DNA of 64,000 nucleotides from JAFAZJ01 sp050183765 (GTDB taxonomy: Bacteria > Pseudomonadota > Alphaproteobacteria > Reyranellales > Reyranellaceae), in the NCBI GenBank assembly GCA_050183765.1, contig JBFXAZ010000008.1, forward strand, positions 18,407 through 82,406, written 5' to 3'. The notes under the pieces are model-generated. The model saw only the letters and a list, made by a program, of their open reading frames with translations, was not told where the DNA came from and did not search any database. Both the position numbers and the translations under genes were made by a program. Below, piece after piece: positions 43,920-51,820 of this stretch (position 1 is the stretch's first letter; every line of letters starts with the position of its first letter).

Positions 43920-44195
43920 TCAGCGCTCGGGCAGCGGGATCCGGGAACCCTGAAGCTTGGCCTCGAGGATCGGGATCCCTTCGGCGAAGCGGCCGTTGCG
44001 GCAGCGGTCGACCGCGAGGTCGGCCATGCCGTCGCGCACATAGCCGGTCGTTCGGCGCACCGGCACGACGTACCGGTAGGTCATTTCGTAAAGCCGTTCG
44101 CAGTAGTTCCGCTCGCGCGCGGGCTGCGGAGGCTGGGCCGCGACCTGGGTGGTCGACACGACGAGCGCCAAACCGACGATGAGGAATCTGTGCAT
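43920..44195 (-). CDS. Small secreted two-cysteine protein, paralogue A
   Basis: 91 residues from ATG 44195, preceded by GGAGGG; an upstream in-frame ATG at 44207 is less well placed. A signal peptide (HRFLIVGLALVVSTTQVAAQ) is followed by YCERLYEMTYRYVV, VDRCRNGRFAEGIPILEAKL and a C-terminal IPLPER. The same skeleton (CE-x-LY, VD-x-CR, GI-x-x-LE-x-K, LP-x-R) is found in the next two genes, so they are tandem paralogues. The two cysteines probably pair in the periplasm. No known family is recognised. It is the most diverged of the three, with a longer middle. Confidence 0.8.
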   Translation of the reverse strand: MHRFLIVGLALVVSTTQVAAQPPQPARERNYCERLYEMTYRYVVPVRRTTGYVRDGMADLAVDRCRNGRFAEGIPILEAKLQGSRIPLPER

Positions 44196-44247
44196 GGTTC
44201 CCTCCATCGGCCGATCCTGAACGCCACCTGAGGCATCTTCAGGGCAG

Positions 44248-44514
44248 TCAGCGCTTGGGCAGGGTGAACAGCCCGTCGCGCAGCTTCTTCTCGAGCACCC
44301 GGATCCCGGCTTCCGTGTTGCCGCGACGGCACTGGTCGACCGCCGCGACCGCTTCGACCCCGCTCGTCGAGCGGCTCTCGCCGCGCGGCGCCAGGTAGCG
44401 TTCCCAGGTGATGTAGAGGTTTTCGCAATAGGTCAGGTCGTCGTTCCTGCCCTGGGCCAAGGCGGTGCCGGCCAGCGACAGGGCCAGCGCCGCCGGCACG
44501 ATCAGTCTGAACAT
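44248..44514 (-). CDS. Small secreted two-cysteine protein, paralogue B
   Basis: 88 residues. A signal peptide (IVPAALALSLAGTALA) precedes QGRNDDLTYCENLYITWERY, then VEAVAAVDQCRRGNTEAGIR and VLEKKLRDGLFTLPKR. It matches paralogue C most closely (LY-x-TWERY and NTxAGI are shared) and paralogue A in the cysteine and LE-x-K positions. GGGGA precedes the ATG. A short inverted repeat (CCTGA/TCAGG at 44227-44243) follows the stop. Predicted periplasmic, with a mature length of about 68 residues. Function unknown. Confidence 0.82.
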   Translation of the reverse strand: MFRLIVPAALALSLAGTALAQGRNDDLTYCENLYITWERYLAPRGESRSTSGVEAVAAVDQCRRGNTEAGIRVLEKKLRDGLFTLPKR

Positions 44515-44613
44515 GGAGTCCCCGATGGTTGACCGGCGCAGTCTGCGCCGTCCGCGCCGCAGATGGGGTCACATCGCCTTGAACTCAACCTCCCTTGCAC
44601 CGCCGTGACCGGC

Positions 44614-44877
44614 TCACCGCGCCGGCAGGGTGAAATGATTGTCGCGCGGCTTCCTCTCGAGGGCCGCGATGCCGGCCGCGGTGTTGTCCTTGCGACACGG
44701 ATCGACCAATGCCAGGGCGTCGAAGCCTCCTGCGTTGTGTCCCTTGCTGAGCGGCGGGCCATACCGCTCCCAGGTGGCGTAGAGGCCTTCGCAGCGAGCG
44801 CGATCGTCGCTCTGCGCCCGTGCGCCGGCAATCGCCAGCGACACGACCACAATGAGCGATGCGATGACTGTCCGCAT
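44614..44877 (-). CDS. Small secreted two-cysteine protein, paralogue C
   Basis: 87 residues from ATG 44877, chosen because it starts a signal peptide (RTVIASLIVVVSLAIAGARA) and follows GGGAGAG. The mature part has RCEGLYATWERYGPPLSKGH, DALALVDPCRKDNTAAGIAA and LERKPRDNHFTLPAR. It is clearly related to paralogues A and B, with gaps of about 50-100 bases between the three genes, all on the minus strand. Each gene could be separately transcribed. No database family is known to me. Confidence 0.82.
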   Translation of the reverse strand: MRTVIASLIVVVSLAIAGARAQSDDRARCEGLYATWERYGPPLSKGHNAGGFDALALVDPCRKDNTAAGIAALERKPRDNHFTLPAR

Positions 44878-45014
44878 GAACTCTCCCAGATCCGACGTCG
44901 GGCAGCCTACGTCAGCGGCGGCGCACATGCAGCCATCGCCCTGCGAGGCGACATGCTTTCCGCCAACCTGCGTCTGCCCTAGGCTCGCGCGCCATCGGCA
45001 ATGGAGGGAGCGAG

Positions 45015-46046
45015 ATGAAGCGCTGGAAGCATCGGCCGGAGGGCTCGACCTGGGGCGACTGGGGCGACGACGACCAGCTCGGCCGGCTCAACCTGATCAC
45101 CCCGGAGAAGGTCAAGCAGGGCGTCGCCGAGGTGAAGGAGGGCCTGAGCTTCTGCCTGTCGCTGGCGCTCGACTATCCCGGCGGCAACGTGCTCAACCCA
45201 CGCCGCCTGCCGCCGGTGCTGTCGCCGACCGGCGACGAGAACGGCTGGCGCTTCAACTTCCTCAGCCGCAACATCGATCCGCGTTTCGTCGATGTCGGGT
45301 GCGACGACCGCGTGATGCTCACGCTGCAGTACTCGACGCAGTGGGACACGCTCGCGCATGTCGGCGCGCTGTTCGACGCCGATGGCGACGGTGTGCCCGA
45401 GCCGCTCTACTACAACGGCTTCAAGGCCGGCGAGGACATCTGCGGCCCGGGGCCATCGGCCGACATCGACGGCTGCGGCCACACGTCGTACGCGCGCAAG
45501 CTGGGCGTCGAGAACATGGCGGTCAAGGCGATCCAGGGCCGCGGGGTGATGCTCGACCTCGAGAAGCACTACGGCCGCGATCATGTCTACGTCGACTACG
45601 ACATGTTCATGCGCGCCATGGACGCCGACAAGGTCGTCGTCGAGAAGGGCGACATGCTGCTGCTGCACACCGCCTTCACCGTCGAGGTGCTGGCGATGAA
45701 CAAGAAGCCGACCGATCGCATCCACGCGATGTGCTGCGTGCTCGACGGCCGCGACGAGAAGCTCCTGCAATGGATCACCGACAGCGGCATCGCCGCCCTG
45801 ATCGCCGACAATTACGGCGTCGAGGCGGTGCCGGCACGTCCGGGCACCGGCGACAAGCACCCCGCGCTACCGATGCACCATCATTGCCTGTTCAAGCTCG
45901 GCCTGAACCTCGGCGAGATCTGGTGGCTGCACGATCTGGCGATGTGGCTGCGCAAGGCCGGCCGTTCGCGCTTCCTGCTGACCGCGCCGCCGCTGCGCCT
46001 GCCCGGCGCCGTGGGCTCGCCGGCCACGCCCGTCGCGACGGTATAG
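45015..46046 (+). CDS. Cyclase-family protein (kynurenine-formamidase-like fold)
   Basis: 343 residues from ATG 45015 behind GAGGGAG. The N-terminus GDWGDDDQLGRLNLITPEKV is typical of the long cyclase-family branch. The metal site usually reads HxGTHxDxPxH; here it is YSTQWDTLAHVG, keeping an Asp and the final His but not the first two His. A DADGDGVPEPLYYNG insertion looks like a calcium-binding loop. RGVMLDLEKHYG, VVEKGDMLLLHTAF and MHHHCLFKLGLNLGE complete the fold. It probably hydrolyses an amide or lactone; substrate unknown. It stands alone. Confidence 0.82.
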   Translation: MKRWKHRPEGSTWGDWGDDDQLGRLNLITPEKVKQGVAEVKEGLSFCLSLALDYPGGNVLNPRRLPPVLSPTGDENGWRFNFLSRNIDPRFVDVGCDDRVMLTLQYSTQWDTLAHVGALFDADGDGVPEPLYYNGFKAGEDICGPGPSADIDGCGHTSYARKLGVENMAVKAIQGRGVMLDLEKHYGRDHVYVDYDMFMRAMDADKVVVEKGDMLLLHTAFTVEVLAMNKKPTDRIHAMCCVLDGRDEKLLQWITDSGIAALIADNYGVEAVPARPGTGDKHPALPMHHHCLFKLGLNLGEIWWLHDLAMWLRKAGRSRFLLTAPPLRLPGAVGSPATPVATV

Positions 46047-46110
46047 GCGCGACCGCCCGGATTCGCTTGAAGGCAGGGTCGGTTCGTCGTAGGTCACGGG
46101 GGACCGACCC

Positions 46111-46452
46111 ATGCTGCTCGCACACCACAGCCGCGCCAGCCGCGACCTCTCGCGCTCCGTTTCGGGGCGCGGGCAGCTTTTCGTGGCGTGCGTCGTGGGG
46201 CTGATGATCCTCGCCTCCGTGGGCGAGGCGCTCGATCCGACGCTGATCGGTGAGCTCGAGATCGACATCCTGGCCAGCGAGCTGGGCTTCGAGTCGATCG
46301 TCATCGGCCTGCCCGGCTGGAGCCTGGTGGAGTTGCTGCTCGCGGGCCTGGCGCTGAGCGCCGGGCTGCTGGCCATCGGCGCGGGCTTGCGCATGCAGGT
46401 GCGTGCCCTGTTCCCGGCCGATCCGCGGCGTGGCGGCAAGGTCCCGATCTGA
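46111..46452 (+). CDS. Small membrane protein of unknown function
   Basis: 113 residues from ATG 46111, with CGGGGGA 7 bases upstream. Two hydrophobic stretches are visible (QLFVACVVGLMILASVGEAL and LLLAGLALSAGLLAIGAGL) with an acidic segment between them (DPTLIGELEIDILASELGFE), giving a likely two-helix inner-membrane protein. It lies 80 bases before terC on the same strand and could be co-transcribed. No family recognised. Confidence 0.6.
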   Translation: MLLAHHSRASRDLSRSVSGRGQLFVACVVGLMILASVGEALDPTLIGELEIDILASELGFESIVIGLPGWSLVELLLAGLALSAGLLAIGAGLRMQVRALFPADPRRGGKVPI

Positions 46453-46532
46453 CATCCAACGACCCGTCCTGAAGCGGTCGCGGGCGCGCTGCGCGCGTGA
46501 CCCCGCATTCTCGTTCGTTGGAGTCCATCGTC

Positions 46533-47402
46533 ATGGAATTCTTGTCGGCGCTCTTCGCCATTGTCCTCATAGATCTCGTGCTGGCCGGCGACAACGCGCT
46601 GGTCATCGGGCTGGTCGCGCGAGAGCTGCCCAAGGAGCAGCAGAAGAAGGTCATCTACTGGGGCACCGCCGGCGCCATCGTCATCCGCGCCGTGATGGCC
46701 GTCGCCGTGGTCTGGCTGCTCAAGATCCCCGGCTTCCAGCTCGCCGGCGGCATCGCCCTGGTCTGGATCGCGCGCCAGCTGCTGTCGCCCTCGTCCGAGA
46801 GCGCGGAAGCGCACGCGCATGGCGCCAGGCCGGCGAAGTCGCTGGCCGGCGCCGTCAGGACCATCGTCATCGCCGACGCTGTGATGGGCGTCGACAACGT
46901 GCTGGCGATCGGCGGCGCCGCGCATGGCAGCGTGCTGCTGATCGTGCTCGGCCTGGCGATCAGCGTGCCGATCATCGTCTGGGGCAGCCAGCTCGTGATC
47001 CGCCTGGTCGACCGCTATCCTGCGATCATCCTGCTGGGCGGCGCCGTGCTGGCCTGGACCGCCTACAAGATGATCGTCGCCGAGCCGCTGCTGAAGGACT
47101 GGCTCGCCGCCAACACCCACGCCAGGCCGGCCATCGCCATTCTCGTCTTCGCGATCGCGCTGGCGCCGTGGTACGGCGCCCGCCTGGCGCGCAAGCACAA
47201 GCCGCTGGTGCTGCTGCTGCCGGCCCTGCTGCTGTGGTGGCTCGGCTTCGACGCGGTCGGCGAGCTGCTGAAGGTCGAGGCCAGCTATGCCCGCTCCGGC
47301 GAGCTGCGCGACTACGCGCTGCAGGCGTTGCGCTGGCTGGGCTGGATGCCGTTCGTGCTGGCGTGGCTGGCGGTACGGGAGCGCCGCCGCGTCGCCGGCT
47401 GA
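46533..47402 (+). CDS. TerC/YjbE family membrane protein
   Basis: 289 residues from ATG 46533, with GGAG 9 bases upstream; an ATG at 46497 is in frame but poorly placed. TerC hallmarks are AIVLIDLVLAGDNALVIGLV (first helix with the Asp and Asn) and RTIVIADAVMGVDNVLAIGG (the internal repeat), with about seven membrane helices overall. VWGSQLVIRLVDRYPAIILL is family-typical. TerC relatives export Mn(II) or support metallation of exported enzymes. No manganese riboswitch was seen upstream. Confidence 0.88.
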   Translation: MEFLSALFAIVLIDLVLAGDNALVIGLVARELPKEQQKKVIYWGTAGAIVIRAVMAVAVVWLLKIPGFQLAGGIALVWIARQLLSPSSESAEAHAHGARPAKSLAGAVRTIVIADAVMGVDNVLAIGGAAHGSVLLIVLGLAISVPIIVWGSQLVIRLVDRYPAIILLGGAVLAWTAYKMIVAEPLLKDWLAANTHARPAIAILVFAIALAPWYGARLARKHKPLVLLLPALLLWWLGFDAVGELLKVEASYARSGELRDYALQALRWLGWMPFVLAWLAVRERRRVAG

Positions 47403-47414
47403 CGCGGCCGCGCT

Positions 47415-47864
47415 TCAGGCCTTCTTCTCCCAGCCGCCGCGCTCGCCCTGCTGCCAGTACTCGAGCACGTGGCCGCCGGTCCTGTAGTCGCGCCAGCGCT
47501 CGCGCGCGTCGGCGAGCGCGGCATCGTCGCGGCCGTCGAAGATCTCCGAGACGCGTTCCCATTCGTCCGGCCGGCTGGCGCGCGCGCCGTCGGCGACGAA
47601 GAGGAACTGCGCGCCATTGGGGTTCTCCTCGACATGGGTCAGCCACACCGGCTGGCGCTCGGCGTTGCCGTCGCGCGCCACGCCGTGCGGCAGGAAGCTG
47701 CCCGGGTCGAAGGTCCACAGATGCGCATTGAGCGCCTCGACGCGCTCGGCCGAGCCCAGCAGCACCACCGCGCGCTTGCCCGCCGCGAGCGTGCGCTCCA
47801 GCAGGCGCGGCAGCACGTCTTCGATGCCGCCGCGCACGAGGTGGTAGAAGCGGATGTCGCTCAG
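47415..47864 (-). CDS. holC: DNA polymerase III chi subunit, apparent CTG start
   Basis: 149 residues if started at CTG 47864. The family N-terminus DIRFYHLVRGGIEDVLPRLL extends upstream of the first GTG (47837), and the only codons between the pepA TGA and this segment are TCG and CTG, with GGAG about 10 bases before the CTG. LWTFDPGSFLPHGVARDG, PVWLTHVEENPNGAQFLFVA and ARERWRDYRTGGHVLEYWQQ are as in alphaproteobacterial chi. It links the clamp loader to single-strand binding protein. It is coupled to pepA. Confidence 0.87.
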   Translation of the reverse strand: MSDIRFYHLVRGGIEDVLPRLLERTLAAGKRAVVLLGSAERVEALNAHLWTFDPGSFLPHGVARDGNAERQPVWLTHVEENPNGAQFLFVADGARASRPDEWERVSEIFDGRDDAALADARERWRDYRTGGHVLEYWQQGERGGWEKKA

Positions 47865-47867
47865 CGA

Positions 47868-49364
47868 TCAGCTCTCCAGATTGTCGGCGACGTACTGGTC
47901 GACCAGCCGCACGCCGAAGGCCGTGGCGCCCTTGGGCGTCATGTCGTCGCCCTTGCTCGACCACGCCGTGCCGGCGATGTCGATATGCGCCCAGGGTCGG
48001 TCGCCCTCGACGAAGCGCTTGAGGAACTGCGCGGCGCTGATCGAGCCGGCATCGCGGCCGCCGCCGACGTTGCGCATGTCGGCGATGTCCGAGGTCAGCA
48101 GCTTGTCGTAGGCGTCGCCCAGCGGCATGCGCCACAGCTTCTCGCCGACCTTGGCACCGGCGTCGCGCAGCTTGTTGGAAAGCTCTGTGTTGTTGCAGAA
48201 CAGCCCGGCGCGCTCGTGGCCCAGGGCGATGATGATGGCGCCGGTGAGCGTCGAGAACTCGATCATCGCCCGCGGCGCGAACTTCTTCTGGGCGTAGGTC
48301 ATCACGTCGCACAGCACCAGGCGACCCTCGGCGTCGGTGTTGATCACCTCGATGGTCTGGCCCGACATCGAGGTGACGACGTCGCCGGGGCGCTGCGCGT
48401 TGCCGTCGGGCATGTTCTCGACCAGGCCGATCAGGCCGACGACGTTCGCCTTGGCCTTGCGGCCGGCCAACGCCATCATCGCGCCGGTCACGGCGCCGGC
48501 ACCGCCCATGTCCCACTTCATGTCTTCCATGCCGCCGGCCGGCTTCAACGAGATGCCGCCGGTGTCGAAGCACACGCCCTTGCCGATGATGGCCAGCGGC
48601 TTGTCGCCGCGCCGGCCGCCCTCCCAGCGCATCACCACCATCTGCGACTCGCGCTCGCTGCCCTGGCCGACACCCAGCAGCGAGCCCATGCCGAGCTTGC
48701 GCATCGCCGCCTCGCCCAGCACCTCGACCTTGACGCCGAGCTTGGTGAGCTGGCGGCAGCGCTGCGCGAAGCTCGCGGGATAGAGCACGTTGGGCGGCTC
48801 GCTCACCAGGTCGCGGGTCAGGAACACGCCGTCGGCCACCGCCTTCAGCCCGGCGAAGAGCTTGCGCGCCGCGGCGGCGTTCTTCGTCACCACGGTGACG
48901 CCGGCCACCGTCGGCTTGGCCTCGGGCTTTTCCTTGGTGCGGTACTTGTCGAAGCAGTAGGAGCGCAGCAGCGCGCCCATCGCCAGGCGCGCGGCGATCT
49001 CCTCGACCTTGAGCTTCGAGCCCGCCGGCGCATCGACCAGCAGCGTAAGCTTCTTCTGCGCCGCGCCATTGGCGTCGGCCAGCAGCGCGCCGCCGATGCC
49101 CTCGACGGTGCGCGGCCGCAGATCCTTGCCCTCGCCCAGCCCGGCGACGGCGACGCGTGTGGCCGAGACGCCCCGGGGCGCCAGCAGCGCCATCATCTGG
49201 CCCTGTTTGCCGGTGAATCGTCCCGCGGCCATCGCCGCCGCGATCGCGCCGTCCGTGGCCCTGTCGGTCGCGGCGGCCTGCGGCAGCAGCTTGCGCTCGG
49301 GGATGGCAAAGACGGCGAGGCCGCCCGGCGACGACGGCGCGGACTCAACGAAGGCGATCTGCAT
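47868..49364 (-). CDS. pepA: Leucyl aminopeptidase
   Basis: 498 residues from ATG 49364 behind GGGGAG. The C-terminal M17 catalytic domain has the metal and active-site segments LAIIGKGVCFDTGGISLKPA, MKWDMGGAGAVTGAMMALAG, NMPDGNAQRPGDVVTSMSGQ and EVINTDAEGRLVLCDVMTYA. The N-terminal macro-like domain covers residues 1-180. It is a hexameric, manganese- or zinc-dependent peptidase of the cytoplasm; in E. coli PepA also binds DNA. It is divergent from surA and directly upstream of holC. Confidence 0.95.
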   Translation of the reverse strand: MQIAFVESAPSSPGGLAVFAIPERKLLPQAAATDRATDGAIAAAMAAGRFTGKQGQMMALLAPRGVSATRVAVAGLGEGKDLRPRTVEGIGGALLADANGAAQKKLTLLVDAPAGSKLKVEEIAARLAMGALLRSYCFDKYRTKEKPEAKPTVAGVTVVTKNAAAARKLFAGLKAVADGVFLTRDLVSEPPNVLYPASFAQRCRQLTKLGVKVEVLGEAAMRKLGMGSLLGVGQGSERESQMVVMRWEGGRRGDKPLAIIGKGVCFDTGGISLKPAGGMEDMKWDMGGAGAVTGAMMALAGRKAKANVVGLIGLVENMPDGNAQRPGDVVTSMSGQTIEVINTDAEGRLVLCDVMTYAQKKFAPRAMIEFSTLTGAIIIALGHERAGLFCNNTELSNKLRDAGAKVGEKLWRMPLGDAYDKLLTSDIADMRNVGGGRDAGSISAAQFLKRFVEGDRPWAHIDIAGTAWSSKGDDMTPKGATAFGVRLVDQYVADNLES

Positions 49365-49519
49365 GATGCTCCCCGAACGACGGCGATGGTGGAATGCCGT
49401 GCACCTTGGCATGCGCCGCGCGGCCGGGTAAAGGGCTGCCCGGTGGCCGTGCGCGTGGCGGGCCGCGCCGGCAGCCGGTATAGTGCCGGCAGGGACGGAT
49501 CCGCCGACGATCGAGGTTC

Positions 49520-50800
49520 ATGGTGCGCTTGTCGAGACTGCTGCCGATCCTGGCCGTGACGTTCGGGCTCTGCGCCCTGTCCGCCGGCGCCTTCGCCCAG
49601 GAATCGTATCGGATCATCGCCAGCGTCAACTCGCAGGGTATCACCCAGTACGAGCTGGCCCAGCGCGTCAAGCTCACCATGCTGTCCTCGCGCATTGCCG
49701 ACACGCCGACCAATCGCGCCGCCGTGCAGCGCCAGGTGCTGCGCCAGATGATCGACGAACGCATCCAGCTCGACGAGGCGCAGCGCTCACAGATCAGGGT
49801 CAGCCCGACCGAGATCAAGGAGCGCGTCCAGCAGCTCGAGCAGGCCAACAACATGCCGCCCGGCGGCGTCGAGCAGGCGCTGCGCGGCTCCGGCATCCCG
49901 TTGTCGGTGCTGACCAGCCAGATCGAGGCCAGCATCGCCTGGAACAAGCTGGTGCGGCGCAAGGTGCGCGGCCAGATCGACGTCACCGACGGCGAGATCG
50001 ACGAGGCGATGAACCAGATCCGGCGCAATGTCGGCAAGTCGGAGAATCACGTCGCCGAGATCTTCCTCGCCGTCGACCGGCCCGACCAGGCCGACGAGGT
50101 GCTGCGCAACGCCCAGCGCATCCTCGAGCAGATCCGCGTCGGCACGCCCTTCTCGGTGATGGCCCAGCAATTCTCGCAAAGCGCCTCGGCGGCGCAGGGC
50201 GGCGATCTCGGCTGGATCCTGCCGGGACAGTTCGAGCCCGCGCTCGAGGCGGCCGTCGCCAAGTTGCAGCCCGGGCGGGTGACCGGGCAGCCGATCCGTT
50301 CCGCCGCCGGCTGGCACATTCTCGCGCTGATCAACCGGCGCACCTTCGGCGCGCCCGGCTCCGTCAATGCAGCCGAGATCCGGGTCAACGTGGTGCAGCT
50401 GCTGCTGCCGCTGCCGCCCAACGCCAGCCAGGACGAAATCGCCCGCGGCACTGCCGAGGCGCAGAAGATCATGGGCCTGGTGACGAAATGCGACGATCTG
50501 CGTGCCGCCGCCGCCCGCACGCGCGGCGCCACCGCCAGCGCCGTCGACAAGCTGCGCGTCGGCAGCCTGCCGGCCAATGTCGCGCAGCAGATCGCCTCGA
50601 CGCCGGTCGGCCGCGCGCTCGGTCCCTTCGCCATCCAGGGCTCGATCCAGATCCTCTCGGTGTGCAGCAAGGAGGGCGACGGGGGGCTGCCCAGCCGCGA
50701 CGCGATCCAGCAGCAGATCCTGTCCAGCAAGCTCGAGGCCGCCGCGCGCCGCTACATGCGCGACCTGCGGCGCACCGCGATCGTCGACATCCGCGGATAG
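49520..50800 (+). CDS. surA: Periplasmic chaperone / peptidyl-prolyl isomerase SurA
   Basis: 426 residues. A signal peptide ends LSAGAFA. The SurA N-terminal domain follows (SYRIIASVNSQGITQYELAQ, RQVLRQMIDERIQLDEAQRS), then one parvulin domain at about residues 170-280 (AEIFLAVDRPDQADEVLRNA, GGDLGWILPGQFEPALEAAV, RSAAGWHILALINRR), then a second degenerate parvulin-like segment. It helps outer-membrane proteins fold. A -10-like TATAGT lies at about 49479. The lptF/lptG/lptD genes that often precede surA in this class are absent here. Confidence 0.92.
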   Translation: MVRLSRLLPILAVTFGLCALSAGAFAQESYRIIASVNSQGITQYELAQRVKLTMLSSRIADTPTNRAAVQRQVLRQMIDERIQLDEAQRSQIRVSPTEIKERVQQLEQANNMPPGGVEQALRGSGIPLSVLTSQIEASIAWNKLVRRKVRGQIDVTDGEIDEAMNQIRRNVGKSENHVAEIFLAVDRPDQADEVLRNAQRILEQIRVGTPFSVMAQQFSQSASAAQGGDLGWILPGQFEPALEAAVAKLQPGRVTGQPIRSAAGWHILALINRRTFGAPGSVNAAEIRVNVVQLLLPLPPNASQDEIARGTAEAQKIMGLVTKCDDLRAAAARTRGATASAVDKLRVGSLPANVAQQIASTPVGRALGPFAIQGSIQILSVCSKEGDGGLPSRDAIQQQILSSKLEAAARRYMRDLRRTAIVDIRG

Positions 50801-50803
50801 GGC

Positions 50804-51820
50804 ATGTCAATGACCGCGCCCGTCGCCGTCACCATGGGCGAGCCGGCGGGCATCGGCGGCGAGCTCACCCTCAAGGCCTGGCGCGCGCGGCATGCGGCGG
50901 ATGACGCCGCGCCGTTCTTCGCCATCGACGATCCGCACCGGCTGGAAGCGGCCGCCCGGCGCCTGGGCCTCGCCGTGCCGGTCGCCGCGATCGCCGCGCC
51001 TGACCAGGCCGCGGCGATCTTCCGCGATAGCCTGCCCGTGCTGCCGCAGCCCCTCGCGGTGCCGTCCGAGCCCGGCCGTCCCGACATGCGCAACGCGCAG
51101 GCGACGATCGACAGCATCACCCGCGCGGCGCATTTCGCGCGCGCGGGTGCGGCTTCAGCGCTGGTGACCAACCCGGTGCAGAAGAAGGTGCTGCAGGATG
51201 GCGGCTTCCGTCACCCCGGCCACACCGAATACCTCGCCGAGCTGGGCGGCGGCGCCGGCAAGCCGGCCTCGGTGGTGATGATGCTGGCCTGCAGCGCGCT
51301 GCGCGTCGTGCCGGTGACCATCCACGTCTCCCTGCGCCGGGCGATCGATCTGCTGAGCGCCGAGCTGATCGTCGAGGCGGCGCATGTCACGGTGGCGGGG
51401 CTGCGCCGCGACCTGGCGCTGGCCTCGCCGCGGCTCGTCGTGGCCGGGCTGAACCCGCATGCCGGCGAGGACGGCACGATGGGCGACGAGGACCTGCGCA
51501 TCGTCCGGCCGGCCGTCGAGCGCCTGCGCGCCGAGGGCATCGACGTGCGCGGCCCGCTGCCGCCGGACACCATGTTCCACGCCGCAGCGCGTGCCACCTA
51601 CGACGTGGCGCTGTGCATGTACCACGACCAGGCACTGATCCCGCTCAAGACCATCGACTTTTCGGGCGGCGTCAACGTCACGCTCGGCCTGCCCTTCATC
51701 CGCACCTCGCCCGATCACGGCACGGCGCTGGACATCGCCGGCACCGGTCGCGCCGATCCCACCAGCTTCTTGGCCGCGCTCGACATGGCGGGCGACATGG
51801 CGCGCCGGCGCCGTGCCTGA
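50804..51820 (+). CDS. pdxA: 4-Hydroxythreonine-4-phosphate dehydrogenase
   Basis: 338 residues from ATG 50804 (ATG 50810 also possible), 3 bases after surA. PdxA patterns: VAVTMGEPAGIGGELTLKAW, LVTNPVQKKVLQDGGFRHPG, HTEYLAELGG, RVVPVTIHVSLRRAIDLL, VAGLNPHAGEDGTMGDEDLR, and LCMYHDQALIPLKTIDFSGG with the metal histidines. It catalyses an NAD-dependent oxidation in pyridoxal-phosphate synthesis in the cytoplasm. The stop lies inside the rsmA start. Confidence 0.95.
   Translation: MSMTAPVAVTMGEPAGIGGELTLKAWRARHAADDAAPFFAIDDPHRLEAAARRLGLAVPVAAIAAPDQAAAIFRDSLPVLPQPLAVPSEPGRPDMRNAQATIDSITRAAHFARAGAASALVTNPVQKKVLQDGGFRHPGHTEYLAELGGGAGKPASVVMMLACSALRVVPVTIHVSLRRAIDLLSAELIVEAAHVTVAGLRRDLALASPRLVVAGLNPHAGEDGTMGDEDLRIVRPAVERLRAEGIDVRGPLPPDTMFHAAARATYDVALCMYHDQALIPLKTIDFSGGVNVTLGLPFIRTSPDHGTALDIAGTGRADPTSFLAALDMAGDMARRRRA

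Noticed and set aside
46453..46532. Possible manganese riboswitch (yybP-ykoY) upstream of terC
   Set aside because: The conserved purine-rich loops are not visible in this 80-base gap; only short GC palindromes occur.
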